From Desulfoscipio gibsoniae DSM 7213 (GTDB taxonomy: Bacteria; Bacillota; Desulfotomaculia; Desulfotomaculales; Desulfallaceae): a stretch of 64,000 nucleotides of DNA. Below the pieces are notes generated by a model, which saw nothing but the letters and a program-made list of their open reading frames with translations, ran no database searches and was not told where the DNA came from. A program made the translations under genes and the position numbers. Within the stretch, counting starts at the first letter, position 1, and the number at the start of each line of letters is the position of its first letter. Location of the stretch: the NCBI RefSeq assembly GCF_000233715.2, contig NC_021184.1, positions 1,203,501 through 1,267,500 on the forward strand. Direction: 5' to 3'. Positions 54,222 to 63,079 of the stretch are shown piece by piece.

Positions 54222-55391
54222 ATGCAGGTGAAAAAATTAAATAAGTTAAGCCTGTCTTTAGTATTGCTATTCGTGTTGTCCCTTTTTGTAGGGATGTATG
54301 CAGCATTTGCCGGCGTGTGCCTCCAGCCGGCGGTGAACTACCCGGTGGGAAACAATCCTAACGGCATCGCTGCGGCGGACTTTAACAATGACGGTGACGT
54401 GGATCTGGCGACGACAAACTTGTTGGACGATGATATATCAATCCTGTTGGGTAATGGAGATGGCACCTTCGGTGAGGCCACTAACTTTCTGGTGGGGAGT
54501 TACCCCCGTGGCATCAGCGCGGCAGATTTTAATAACGATGGCAGCGTGGACCTGGCAGTGATAAATACCCTAAATGATAATGTCTCCATTTTGTTGGGTG
54601 ACGGCACCGGCAGTTTCGGATCGGTCACTAACTTTCCTGCTGGGGCTCTTCCCATAGGCATTACCGCGGCGGACTTTAATAATGACAACAATGTGGATCT
54701 TGCGGTAACAGGCCTGAGTGACAATGTTTCCATTCTTCTTGGTAACGGAGACGGCAGTTTCGGGGCGGCTACCGACTTTCCGGTGGGACATTCTCCTTTT
54801 AGCATCACTGCGGCGGACTTTGACAACGACGGTAATGTGGATTTGGCTACGGCAAATAATCTTGATAATAACGTTTCCGTACTGCTGGGCAACGGTACGG
54901 GCAATTTTGCTCCGGTCGCCGGCTCTCCTTTCGCGGCGGGGATTGGTCCCTTTAGCATCACTTCGGCGGACTTTGATAATGATAATAATGTCGACCTGGC
55001 GGTAACAAATATTAATGATAATACCGTTTCCGTACTGCTGGGCGACGGTAACGGCAATTTTGCTTCAGCTGCCCGCTCTCCTTTTCTGGTGGGCGATGGG
55101 CCTATAGGTATGACCGCAGCAGACTTTGACAATGACAGCAACGTGGACCTGGCGGTAGCTAACTCCAGCGACTCAGATGTATCAATCCTGCGGGGTAATG
55201 GAAAAGGTGATTTTAGGGTGGTCACTATCTTCCCGGTGGGGGATTTTCCTTTTGGCATCACCGCGGCGGACTTTGAAGGTGGCGGCAAGTATGGACTGGC
55301 CACGGCAAATGCTGATTCTAACAATGTCTCTGTCTTGCTGCAGGAAGTGTACGGTTGTAATAACACTACTAACTCAGCTACCAGGAAATAA
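54222..55391 (+). CDS. Secreted seven-repeat VCBS/FG-GAP beta-propeller protein
   Basis: An exported protein built of seven repeats of 47-51 residues. After a signal peptide (residues 1-30, cleavage near AAFAG), each repeat reads about FPVG..P.GITAADFNNDG.VDLA....DNVSILLGNGDG.F. Seven such FG-GAP/VCBS units should close into a seven-bladed beta-propeller, each blade with a DxNxDGxxD calcium loop. The last blade has lost it (DFEGGGKYGL). No anchor or cell-wall motif follows, so the protein is secreted or loosely attached. GGGGGG lies before the ATG. Adhesion or ligand binding is likely. Confidence 0.88.
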   Translation: MQVKKLNKLSLSLVLLFVLSLFVGMYAAFAGVCLQPAVNYPVGNNPNGIAAADFNNDGDVDLATTNLLDDDISILLGNGDGTFGEATNFLVGSYPRGISAADFNNDGSVDLAVINTLNDNVSILLGDGTGSFGSVTNFPAGALPIGITAADFNNDNNVDLAVTGLSDNVSILLGNGDGSFGAATDFPVGHSPFSITAADFDNDGNVDLATANNLDNNVSVLLGNGTGNFAPVAGSPFAAGIGPFSITSADFDNDNNVDLAVTNINDNTVSVLLGDGNGNFASAARSPFLVGDGPIGMTAADFDNDSNVDLAVANSSDSDVSILRGNGKGDFRVVTIFPVGDFPFGITAADFEGGGKYGLATANADSNNVSVLLQEVYGCNNTTNSATRK

Positions 55392-55445
55392 GAAGGCACC
55401 TTTTAAACTAATGACAACCAGACAGCGTATAATGAATTTCTATAA

Positions 55446-55490
55446 GGCACTCCATCTTAAGATAAGAGGGGTGCTCTTTATATTTTTTTA
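55446..55490 (+). terminator. Terminator after the VCBS gene
   Basis: GCACTCC (55447-55453) pairs with GGGGTGC (55468-55474) and is followed by TCTTTATATTTTTTT. Confidence 0.75.
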
Positions 55491-56462
55491 TTCAAAAAGA
55501 CTGAGGTAATCTTTATAGCCTTCTTTATCTAAATCTTCCTTAGGAATAAATCGTAATGATGCCGAGTTGATGCAATAACGTAAACCCGTTGGGGCCGGGC
55601 CGTCATCAAATACATGGCCCAGATGGGAGTCGGCATCTTTGCTTCTAACCTCTGTGCGGGTCATGTTATGGCTTTTGTCTAGATGCTCTTTTATATTGTC
55701 AAAATGGAGCGGCTTGGTGAAACTGGGCCACCCGCACCCCGAATCGTACTTATCAAGGGAACTAAACAGTGGCTCGCCGGAAACGACATCCACATATATG
55801 CCATCTTGCTTATTATCCCAGTATTCATTGTTGAAAGGTGGCTCGGTGGCGTTGCACTGGGTTACCTCATATTGAATTTTACTTAGCCTTTCCTTAAGTA
55901 ATTCCCGGTCTGTGTTTTTATCCCAGTGCTTTTGTATAAAGCTTTCACGTCCTGAGCCCCTGCGATAAATGCCGTAGTGCACAGGGTTCTTTTGATGGTA
56001 GTTTTGATGGTATTCTTCGGCGGGATAAAAGCGGGAGGCCTTGATTATTTGCGTGGCAATTGGCAGTTCAAAATGGCCGCTTTCTTCAATTGCCCTTTTA
56101 GATGCTTCGGCCTTTTGCTTTTGTGTCAAGCTATGATAGAAAATTGCGGTTTGGTAAGATGTGCCACGGTCGGCAAATTGGCCCCCTGGATCGGTTGGGT
56201 CGATTTGGCGCCAGTAAGTATCCAGTAATTTTTCATATGAGCACAAGTCAGGATTGAAAGCTATTTGTACAGCCTCATAATGTCCCGTTGTATTTGAGCA
56301 GACTTCTTCGTATGTGGGAGATTCTTTATGCCCACCTGTATAACCGGAAACTACCTTTACAACTCCCGGTATTTGCTGAAAAGGGGCCACCAGGCACCAA
56401 AAACAGCCGCCCGCGAAGGTGGCCAGTTCCAAACGTTGTTTTTCTTTTTCTATATTGACCAA
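55488..56462 (-). CDS. msrAB: Peptide methionine sulfoxide reductase MsrA/MsrB fusion
   Basis: Repairs both stereoisomers of methionine sulfoxide. The MsrA domain (residues about 10-170) has the active site GGCFWC (C20). The MsrB domain (about 190-315) has [28 protein letters not shown] and catalytic C297. The usual zinc-binding CxxC pairs of MsrB are missing, as in many fused forms. 324 residues, no signal peptide, so cytoplasmic. The TTG start at 56462 follows GGGGTG. Confidence 0.96.
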   Translation of the reverse strand: MVNIEKEKQRLELATFAGGCFWCLVAPFQQIPGVVKVVSGYTGGHKESPTYEEVCSNTTGHYEAVQIAFNPDLCSYEKLLDTYWRQIDPTDPGGQFADRGTSYQTAIFYHSLTQKQKAEASKRAIEESGHFELPIATQIIKASRFYPAEEYHQNYHQKNPVHYGIYRRGSGRESFIQKHWDKNTDRELLKERLSKIQYEVTQCNATEPPFNNEYWDNKQDGIYVDVVSGEPLFSSLDKYDSGCGWPSFTKPLHFDNIKEHLDKSHNMTRTEVRSKDADSHLGHVFDDGPAPTGLRYCINSASLRFIPKEDLDKEGYKDYLSLFE

Positions 56463-56647
56463 TTAAATCACCCCACCTGTTTTTATTAACATAATACTGC
56501 GACGATATGTGATTTTTTATGCCTATCCCTGGTGCCTTAAAATGTTACCTTTGAGTTTTCAGGTTGTTTGGAAATTGGTAAGTAGCCCTAAGTACTCATC
56601 CGGTGGGAAAAAACATTAACATTGTGACAAATATAGTTGACAAAATG

Positions 56648-58323
56648 TTAATTAGGGCTTGCTGAATTGAACAAAAACCTAATAAAATCAAGGATTTAGG
56701 AGCATATTTGTCGAAATTAGATGCATGGAAATTGCGGTAAAGATTGCAAAAACCGTGCACCTGGAGGCAAAAAAATGTTCCGTAAAGTGGAAAACCAATA
56801 TTATCTTGAAGAATTTATACTACCATTTGAAGGCAAATTGAGAGCTGATAACCGCTGGGTAAAACTGGCTAAAATTATCCCCTGGGAAAGCATTGAAGAA
56901 CGCTATGCCAATCTTTTTCCCAGCAACCGTGGACAGTTGGCTAAACCCGTCAGAATGGCCCTTGGTGCTTTAATCATTAAAGAGAAATGTGGCTACAGCG
57001 ACCGTGAAACAGTGGAGCAGATCACTGAGAATCCGTACTTGCAATTTTTCATCGGTCTAAGAGAATATCAAGATCGGCCACCATTTGACCCTTCCCTAAT
57101 GGTTCATTTTCGTAAGCGTTTTGGCTCTGAAACATTAAAAGATATCAACGAAGAAATCTGCCGTGCTGCCAAAAAAGCGGAAGATAAAAAGAATGACGAT
57201 GACAACAAGCCCGAACTGCCCTCAGGTGGCAATAAAACGAGATCCGAGGAACCCGACAAACCAGAAAGGAAAGCTTCTTCCTTTGAGGTATATCCGGCAA
57301 ATAAAGGCAAACTTATCCTGGATGCCACCTGTGCCCCGGCAGACATACGCTACCCTACGGACCTATCCTTGCTTAACGAAGCCAGGGAAAAGTTGGATAA
57401 CATTATTGACCTCGTGCACAAGACTCTTGGTAAGCCCGGCAGAAGACCGCGTACTTATCGACAAATAGCTCGTAAAGCCTACCTAAACATTGTTCACAAC
57501 AGAAAACCTGGTAAGAAAGCTATCCGAAAAGCCGTCGGTAAACAGTTGCGCTTTGTGAGTCGTAATCTGCGTGCTGTGGACCATCTGCTTGCTATAGCCG
57601 GTGATAATCATGGCCTAAGTCGGAAATATCAGGAAACATTGCGCACCATACGTATGGTCTACGAACAGCAACTCTACATGTATACACACCGCACTCACAA
57701 GATAAATGATCGTATTGTCAGCATCAGCCAGCCGCATGTGCGTCCCATTGTTCGGGGTAAAGTCACTGCCGATACCGAGTTCGGTGCCAAAGTCGCCATT
57801 AGCATTGTAGACGGCTACGCGTATATGGAAACGCTGAGTTGGGACGCCTTCAATGAAGGGATAACCTTAATTGAATCAGTGGAATGTTACCGCCAAAAGT
57901 ACGGGTACTACCCTGAAGCCGTCCTAGCCGACAAGATATACCGAAATAGGGGAAACTTGCGTTACTGCGAAGAATGTGGCATACGACTCAGTGGGCCAAG
58001 GCTAGGGAGACCACTGGTTGATAAAATGCTACAGAAAGAACAGAATCGCTTGGAACGGCAGGACGCTAGCGAACGTAATGCTGTAGAGGGAAAATTCGGC
58101 GAAGCCAAGCGGCACTATGGTTTGGGTCGTATTATGGCACGCTTGAAAGAGACCGCAGAAAGCGTAATCTGTCTGCAGTTCCTGGTGATGAACTTGGAGC
58201 ATAGACTCCGTGTTCTTTTGTTCTATTTTCTGCGACATCTATTTCAATCTAATCTGGCACCGGGGAGACTATCATTATTGTGTTTTAGTTGAAATAAGGA
58301 TCGGTTCAGCAATCCCTAATTAA
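56648..58323 (+). mobile_element. IS1182-type insertion sequence
   Basis: A 1.7-kb insertion sequence with terminal inverted repeats TTAATTAGGGCTTGCTGAA (56648-56666) and its imperfect complement at 58305-58323. A TTAA at each outer edge suggests a 4-bp target duplication. It contains one complete transposase gene. Confidence 0.85.
56775..58292 (+). CDS. IS1182/IS5-like DDE transposase
   Basis: About 505 residues. The N-terminal DUF772 domain reads LAKPVRMALGALIIKEKCGYS and YLQFFIGLREYQDRPPFDPS. A lysine-rich spacer follows, then the DDE domain with LILDATCAPADIRYPTDLSL (first Asp), VTADTEFGAKVAISIVDGYA, and VLADKIYRNRGNLRYC; the final Glu falls within AVEGKFGEAKRHYGLGRI. The frame is intact, so it may be active. 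ATG 56775 with GGAGG upstream is preferred to 56721. It probably moves only itself. Confidence 0.93.
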   Translation: MFRKVENQYYLEEFILPFEGKLRADNRWVKLAKIIPWESIEERYANLFPSNRGQLAKPVRMALGALIIKEKCGYSDRETVEQITENPYLQFFIGLREYQDRPPFDPSLMVHFRKRFGSETLKDINEEICRAAKKAEDKKNDDDNKPELPSGGNKTRSEEPDKPERKASSFEVYPANKGKLILDATCAPADIRYPTDLSLLNEAREKLDNIIDLVHKTLGKPGRRPRTYRQIARKAYLNIVHNRKPGKKAIRKAVGKQLRFVSRNLRAVDHLLAIAGDNHGLSRKYQETLRTIRMVYEQQLYMYTHRTHKINDRIVSISQPHVRPIVRGKVTADTEFGAKVAISIVDGYAYMETLSWDAFNEGITLIESVECYRQKYGYYPEAVLADKIYRNRGNLRYCEECGIRLSGPRLGRPLVDKMLQKEQNRLERQDASERNAVEGKFGEAKRHYGLGRIMARLKETAESVICLQFLVMNLEHRLRVLLFYFLRHLFQSNLAPGRLSLLCFS

Positions 58324-58367
58324 ACCTTACATTATGGGTAGTCACTTTTGCAAAGGGGTTGCCTTAT

Positions 58368-58577
58368 ATGTTGCAAAACCGGGTAAAAGAATTAAGGGCA
58401 AGACATAATTTTAACCAGTCTGAATTAGGAAAATTGGTAGGGGTAACTCGCCAAACCATTGGTATGATTGAAAAAGGAGACTATGCACCATCTGTCGCTT
58501 TGGCACTCAAAATTTCGAAAGCATTTCAAGTACCTTTAGAAGAAGTTTTTTGGCTGGATGAGGAGGAAAAACAATGA
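58368..58577 (+). CDS. XRE-family HTH regulator
   Basis: A 69-residue Cro/C1-type DNA-binding protein: NRVKELRARHNFNQSELGKL then VTRQTIGMIEKGDYAPSVAL. The family YozG-like regulators are often encoded just before a small membrane protein, as here: the next start overlaps this stop (ATGA). ATG 58368 has AAAGGGG upstream. The insertion sequence lies 45 bp before it and may have altered its promoter. Confidence 0.92.
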   Translation: MLQNRVKELRARHNFNQSELGKLVGVTRQTIGMIEKGDYAPSVALALKISKAFQVPLEEVFWLDEEEKQ

Positions 58578-59005
58578 TTGAACGGTTTTTGCGTTCGCCA
58601 TTTACGATGTGCTTATTTTTAGTAGGGATGGGTCTTATATATGCATTTGGTATAGTAACTGAAAGACGCGGATATCCTTTTCTATTTATCGTAATTGGTT
58701 TTGCTTTGTTTACAGTAACTTATTTTGGATTGATGTTGTACTACAACTATAAATATCCGACCAGAAAAATTCCTATTTTTACTTATATCCCTTATGAGCT
58801 TAAGGAGGAAGACGAGGGACATCAATACTTTACGTATCGTGCATGCAGAAAAGTATATATTTATTATTATTTTGCCATTCCCATTTCGATTGGACTCATT
58901 ATTGTTTTTAGAGAAATTGAATGGATGCCTGTATTTTTACTGGTAGCATTAGGGCTGGGCCAGTACTTTACTTATTGGTCGGAAATTAAGAAATTGAACG
59001 ATTAA
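58574..59005 (+). CDS. Small membrane protein, partner of the HTH regulator
   Basis: 143 residues with four hydrophobic segments (FTMCLFLVGMGLIYAFGIVT, FLFIVIGFALFTVTYFGLML, YYYFAIPISIGLIIVF, WMPVFLLVALGLGQYF). It overlaps the HTH gene by 4 bases, so the two are translationally coupled. HTH-membrane pairs of this kind may sense envelope stress, but no function is established for this one. Confidence 0.8.
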   Translation: MIERFLRSPFTMCLFLVGMGLIYAFGIVTERRGYPFLFIVIGFALFTVTYFGLMLYYNYKYPTRKIPIFTYIPYELKEEDEGHQYFTYRACRKVYIYYYFAIPISIGLIIVFREIEWMPVFLLVALGLGQYFTYWSEIKKLND

Positions 59006-59030
59006 ATCAACCCAAAGAGGTGATGAAACT

Positions 59031-59564
59031 TTGGTGTCTTATTTATTAGTTTTTATATTAGCTGCCATCCCTTTACTTGAACTGGTCACTGTGGTGCCAT
59101 TGGCTATAATTGGAGGATTGCCGCCGGTGCCTGTAAGTATAATGGGGTTTTTAGGAAATGCATTGACAGTTATTCTTTTAATTGTTTTTGTTGATAGGGT
59201 AAAAGTATGGATGAAGGCAAGAAAAAAGAAACGTAAGGAAGTAACAGAGCACATTGGAGAAGAGTATAAGAGCAGTGAAGAAGCTATAGCGGAACAGGGT
59301 TCGAAAAAGGAAAAACGGGCAAGGGTTCTTTTTAACAAATATGGTTTACCTGGATTGATGATTTTAGGTCCGATTATCGTAGGTTCCCACATTACCGCCT
59401 TTATGGGAATGAGCTTTGGGTCAAAAAGACGATCGGTATCCGGTTGGATGCTTGTTAGTTTAGGATTATGGACAATTGTATCCGCTGTTGCGGCCAGTTA
59501 TGGGGTGACTTTTTTAATCCCGAATGTGGAGGAAAATGGTTTTTTTATTCGCCTGTTCCAGTAA
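59031..59564 (+). CDS. Small multi-drug export protein family member
   Basis: 177 residues. The sequence matches the 'small multi-drug export' family (PF06695-like): LLELVTVVPLAIIGGLPPVP near the start, a basic coiled loop in the middle, then FNKYGLPGLMILGPIIVGSH and GWMLVSLGLWTIVSAVAASY. About four spans. TTG 59031 with AGAGGTG upstream. It follows the membrane gene by 25 bp and probably belongs to the same operon. The drug-export label comes from the family name; the substrate is unknown. Confidence 0.85.
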   Translation: MVSYLLVFILAAIPLLELVTVVPLAIIGGLPPVPVSIMGFLGNALTVILLIVFVDRVKVWMKARKKKRKEVTEHIGEEYKSSEEAIAEQGSKKEKRARVLFNKYGLPGLMILGPIIVGSHITAFMGMSFGSKRRSVSGWMLVSLGLWTIVSAVAASYGVTFLIPNVEENGFFIRLFQ

Positions 59565-59617
59565 TATATGTGTAACGTTCAATTTTATTAAGTGCATACT
59601 TAATAACCCTACTCAAG

Positions 59618-59833
59618 CTAAAGAATCATTGCACAGCATTGTTCTTGTGTTTTATTCTTTAGTGACGAACTTATACAGACTCCAAAGAACATAAAGATTA
59701 TATGGGTGATGAGCCACCAATTCTTTTGCTTTATTTTTAATTTATTTTCCCTAAATTTATCGATAAGCAGAGTAAGACCGGTTATAACTAGAAGCACAAC
59801 GATTATAGTTAATCCACCAATAAAAAGATCCAT
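59618..59833 (-). CDS. 71-residue membrane protein
   Basis: A small two-span protein (LFIGGLTIIVVLLVITGLTL, WWLITHIIFMFFGVCI) with a basic loop between. AAAGGAG lies 7 bases before the ATG at 59833, which supports a real gene. It is convergent with the preceding gene. Not recognised. Confidence 0.65.
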   Translation of the reverse strand: MDLFIGGLTIIVVLLVITGLTLLIDKFRENKLKIKQKNWWLITHIIFMFFGVCISSSLKNKTQEQCCAMIL

Positions 59834-59915
59834 TTTGTTACTCCTTTACCTCTATAATTTTTGATTTGATTAATTATAAACGCTAGATTATCGATGATTC
59901 TTCTGTGATATAACT

Positions 59916-60201
59916 TCATTCAACCTCCCGAAGCATTTTTTCAATAGATGCTACTCGAACGCGTAAACCGGTAGATCCTTCCTGGAGGTAACCAAAGCTG
60001 ACTGCATCTACAATAATAATATTTTGAGCATGGCTTATTTCCTCCAGGTAAATGATTATAGAAGTTCCCACCTCTAATATGGCTGTCCCTGGCAACCATT
60101 TTTGCTTTTAAGTTTATTAACCGCTAAACACCCAGGCCATCATCTGACATAATTAAATTACCTAAACCCAGCACCAGGACCTGATATTGCAAATTTTTCA
60201 T
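59916..60201 (-). pseudogene. Hydrogenase maturation protease, decayed
   Basis: On the minus strand, ATG 60201 opens MKNLQYQVLVLGLGNLIMSD then DGLGV, the N-terminal signature of HyaD/HybD-type endopeptidases, but an in-frame TAG follows directly. A second frame then carries EVGTSIIIYLEEISHAQNII, VDAVSFGYLQEGST and a stop at 59916. The C-terminal half is missing. Stop, frameshift and truncation together mean no active protease, though the hydrogenase it would have processed lies next to it, divergently. Confidence 0.8.
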
Positions 60202-60206
60202 AATAT

Positions 60207-60223
60207 AGCTTATGCGATAAGCT
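60207..60223. promoter_or_regulatory. Palindrome in the hydrogenase upstream region
   Basis: AGCTTAT, GCG, ATAAGCT: a perfect 7-bp inverted repeat between the divergent protease remnant and hydrogenase. A possible operator; the promoter itself is unclear. Confidence 0.35.
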
Positions 60224-60295
60224 TGTTTTTTGAACTTTTTATAACTGCCCAGAACATATTTATATTAATAAATATTTTTTTCGGGGGAGTTACTT

Positions 60296-61264
60296 ATGAA
60301 AAAAGAAAAATTTAGCGAACTTTGCCGCAGTTTAGCTCAAAGTAAAGAGCACGAGCTTACCCGGGCTATATTACCTATTGTTAAAAAGCAGATGTTAAAA
60401 AACAATAAAAGCAAGTTGCCTGTAATATGGCTCGAGACAAACGACAGCGGGGATAACAACATTTCCTTTATGAATACAACCTTCCCTTATCTGGGCCAGG
60501 TTTTATCCGATATGATTGATCTGCTTTACAGTAATACCTTTATGGCTGCCCAGGGTCCGGATGCGCTTAACATTTTAAATCAAGTTTCTTCGCTGTACCG
60601 AAGCAGGTTTACGCTCGTTGTTGAGGGCGCCATCCCCTTAAACAGTAACGGCTTATTTTGCTCTATCGCCCTGACTCCAAACAGGCCCGTCACCGCGCTT
60701 GAAGCAGTAACAACCCTGGGAAATCAAGCCCAATACGTGGTGGCCATCGGCACCTGCGCCAGTTTTGGAGGAGTAACAGCTGCCCGGCCCAATATCACAG
60801 GAAGTGTTGGTGTCAGGGATGTGCTGTCTTCCAGAAAAGTTATTAACGTCAGCGGCTGTCCCGTAAATCCCGACTGGTTTGTGGGAACCTTGGCCCACCT
60901 TTTGATGTACGGCCTGCCTGAGCTGGACAAATTAAACAGGCCGAATTTATTTTACGAGTACACTATCCACCGGCACTGCCAGCGCCGCTCATATTTTGAC
61001 AATAAAGACTTCGCGGAAAAACTGGGAGATATTGAATGCATGTTTTCCCAGGGCTGTGTCGGGCCTAGAACCAACGCTGACTGCCCTTACAGGCAGTGGG
61101 TTAATTACGTCAGCTGGCCGGTAAAGGCAAATACACCCTGTATTGGCTGCACAAATGAAGATTTTCCCGACGCCTCTACACCGTTTTTTATGCCATTAAA
61201 CGAAAAGGTAAGCAGCCGGGCACCTCAAGTATTGTTCAAGGGAAAGGAGTTAAGTGATGAGTAA
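60296..61264 (+). CDS. [NiFe] hydrogenase small subunit with altered proximal-cluster site
   Basis: The Fe-S electron-transfer subunit, 322 residues. Distal and medial cluster ligands are intact: HRHCQRRS, IECMFSQGCVGP, NADC and PCIGCTNEDFPD. Proximal cluster ligands C154 (GTCASFGG) and C188 (SGCPVNPDWF) are present. However, the N-terminal motif that should supply two more cysteines (usually LEGxDCTGCS) reads LETNDSGDNNIS (46-57) and has none. There is no Tat signal, so it is probably cytoplasmic or exported with a partner. GGGGGAG precedes the ATG. It overlaps the large subunit by 8 bases. Confidence 0.93.
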   Translation: MKKEKFSELCRSLAQSKEHELTRAILPIVKKQMLKNNKSKLPVIWLETNDSGDNNISFMNTTFPYLGQVLSDMIDLLYSNTFMAAQGPDALNILNQVSSLYRSRFTLVVEGAIPLNSNGLFCSIALTPNRPVTALEAVTTLGNQAQYVVAIGTCASFGGVTAARPNITGSVGVRDVLSSRKVINVSGCPVNPDWFVGTLAHLLMYGLPELDKLNRPNLFYEYTIHRHCQRRSYFDNKDFAEKLGDIECMFSQGCVGPRTNADCPYRQWVNYVSWPVKANTPCIGCTNEDFPDASTPFFMPLNEKVSSRAPQVLFKGKELSDE

Positions 61265-62651
61265 ACAGCGGGTAATGTTCAGCCCTGTTACCCGGTTAAG
61301 CGGCCTGTTGTCAGTAGATGCCGTACTGGAAAAGGGTAAAATTATTGATGCTAAAGCCAGCAGTACCATGTTCAGGGGCTTTGAGCAGCTCATGCGGGAC
61401 AGGAAAGTCACTGACGCAGTGTATTTAACCCAAAGGGTATGCGGTATTTGTTCACTGGCCCACGGCGCAGTAGCCAGCTATTTGCTGGATGAGATCTATG
61501 ACAACAACCTTTCCGAAAACGCCCAGTATCTGCGTAATGTTATGTATGCCGCTGAATTCCTGCAGAACCACATAAGGCATTTTTATTTATTTAGTATGCC
61601 TGACTTTGTGAAAATGCCGGAACGGCCTCCGTTTCAAGGGCAAAACCTCACCGACGCCCGGTTAAACCCGGAGGATAATCAAAGATTAGTTGGCCACTAT
61701 TTTGAGGCGATTAAGGCCGCCCAAAGGGCCCATGAGATCGTTGCGCTGTTCGGCGGCAAGGCCCCGCACCAGCACAGTTTTCTGCATGGTGGTGTAACGG
61801 TTGCCCCAACGGCAGACAATGTCAACCGGGCTGTGTTTTTGCTGGATGCAATCTGCAATTTCGTTAAAAGCTGCCTGGTGCCTGATACCGAATTAATAGC
61901 TAAAGTATACCACGACTACTTTAAAATAGGAATTACGCCCAGGCGCCTGCTTTCCTTCGGACTATTCAGATTCGGCCTCAAAAACGAGGTTTACTATTTT
62001 AAAGGCGGGGTACTGGAAGGAAATAATTTATCATTACCCAGATTGGATTTAATCAGCGAAAGTATTACAAACTCCTGGTTTGCAATGAATAACGGTGATT
62101 TACAGCCTGACCCCCATAAGGCCAGAGCTTATTCTTATGTGATTGCGGCAAAATATGCCGGGCAGTACTTTCAAGTGGGGCCGCTGGCCCGGATGATCAT
62201 CAACGGTCGCTACAACGGGGGCACTTCAACGATGGACCGGATCTATGCCCGGACTATCGAAACACTGCTCATTACTGAATTAATGCGTGATTGGCTGATG
62301 AGACTACAGCCGGGCCCTCCTCCATTAGCACAAAAAGATACACCTATTAAGACACAGGCAACATCAGTTGTTGATTCCATGCGGGGTTGTCTCCTGCACA
62401 GCGCTATCATTCAGGATGATCAAGTAGTCAAATATAATATAATAACCCCTACCTGTTGGAATTTTTCACCCAGGGATGCATATGGCCAGTACAGCCCGGT
62501 TGAAAGCGCACTTATTGGAACAGAGATCCCCCGCCCAGATTTAACCTACACCATACTGGGTCGCACCGTTCGTTCCTTTGACCCTTGCTTAAACTGCGGC
62601 ACACATGTTTTAGATCTAAAAGGAAACGTAAAACAAGAATTGATGATTTGA
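61257..62651 (+). CDS. [NiFe] hydrogenase large subunit
   Basis: The catalytic subunit, 464 residues. Both Ni-Fe binding pairs are intact: RVCGIC (C62, C65) near the N-terminus and DPCLNC (C444, C447) at the end, followed by GTH and a 14-residue C-terminal peptide that a maturation protease should remove after H450. KAPHQHSFLHGGV is typical of uptake-type (group 1/2) enzymes. ATG 61257 with AAAGGAG is preferred to GTG 61254. The protease gene beside the operon is broken, so processing must rely on another protease. HypE and HypF needed for the active site are encoded at the left of the window. Confidence 0.95.
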   Translation: MSKQRVMFSPVTRLSGLLSVDAVLEKGKIIDAKASSTMFRGFEQLMRDRKVTDAVYLTQRVCGICSLAHGAVASYLLDEIYDNNLSENAQYLRNVMYAAEFLQNHIRHFYLFSMPDFVKMPERPPFQGQNLTDARLNPEDNQRLVGHYFEAIKAAQRAHEIVALFGGKAPHQHSFLHGGVTVAPTADNVNRAVFLLDAICNFVKSCLVPDTELIAKVYHDYFKIGITPRRLLSFGLFRFGLKNEVYYFKGGVLEGNNLSLPRLDLISESITNSWFAMNNGDLQPDPHKARAYSYVIAAKYAGQYFQVGPLARMIINGRYNGGTSTMDRIYARTIETLLITELMRDWLMRLQPGPPPLAQKDTPIKTQATSVVDSMRGCLLHSAIIQDDQVVKYNIITPTCWNFSPRDAYGQYSPVESALIGTEIPRPDLTYTILGRTVRSFDPCLNCGTHVLDLKGNVKQELMI

Positions 62652-62759
62652 CAAATTAGAAACCGCATTGATGTTCAGAATTCGGGAAGATGGAAGGACC
62701 TTGGAGATGGAGCCATAAACGAAATCCCTTGCAAACTTGGGGCGCTGGATGAAAACTTT

Positions 62760-62901
62760 GCTGAGAATATGAATGTTAAGGTGAGTGTCTGAACGATTAA
62801 GCCATAGTACAACATTGGATATCTATTCTCACGTAACTCCGGGGATGCAACGGGAGGCAGCAAACAAGCTAGAACAGCTCTTGAGCGAAGAAGCGCAATA
62901 A
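62760..62901 (+). pseudogene. Tyrosine recombinase (phage-type integrase) C-terminal remnant
   Basis: Reading 62785-62901 gives VSERLSHSTTLDIYSHVTPG then MQREAANKLEQLLSEEAQ-stop, the end of the tyrosine integrase catalytic domain, including the His and the nucleophile Tyr in LDIYSHV. Just upstream FAENMNVKV continues the family sequence in another frame, so there is a frameshift. The rest of the gene is absent. It lies about 100 bp from the 3' end of tRNA-Thr, the usual place for an integrase whose element uses that tRNA. Confidence 0.8.
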
Positions 62902-62955
62902 TTGTAAATATATGGCGCGTGACCAATCCGTGACCAATACGCGCATATTAAAGAC

Positions 62956-62994
62956 TAATGGCAAGGTCTCCCAATCTCGGAAGCCTTGCCATTA
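62956..62994 (-). terminator. Terminator of tRNA-Thr
   Basis: TAATGGCAAGG (62956-62966) and CCTTGCCATTA (62984-62994) form a perfect 11-bp stem downstream of the tRNA on the minus strand. Confidence 0.75.
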
Positions 62995-63004
62995 CTGCAT
63001 TTAC

Positions 63005-63079
63005 TGGAGCCGACGGTCGGATTTGAACCGACGACCTGCGCATTACGAGTGCGCTGCTCTACCCCTGAGCCACGCCGGC
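63005..63079 (-). tRNA. tRNA-Thr, anticodon CGT
   Basis: A complete cloverleaf on the minus strand: acceptor GCCGGCG/CGTCGGC (one G-T pair), D arm GCTC...GAGC, anticodon stem GCGCA/TGCGC with loop CTCGTAA, T arm GTCGG-TTCAAAT-CCGAC, discriminator T and an encoded CCA. Anticodon CGT reads the Thr codon ACG. A decayed integrase abuts its 3' end. Confidence 0.96.

Noticed and set aside
45010..63004. Whole 18-kb interval as one integrated element between tRNA-Thr copies
   Set aside because: Most genes inside (cysK, ogt, menA, ABC-F, SpoVB-like) look chromosomal, and the tRNA remnant is not an exact copy. Kept only as an observation.
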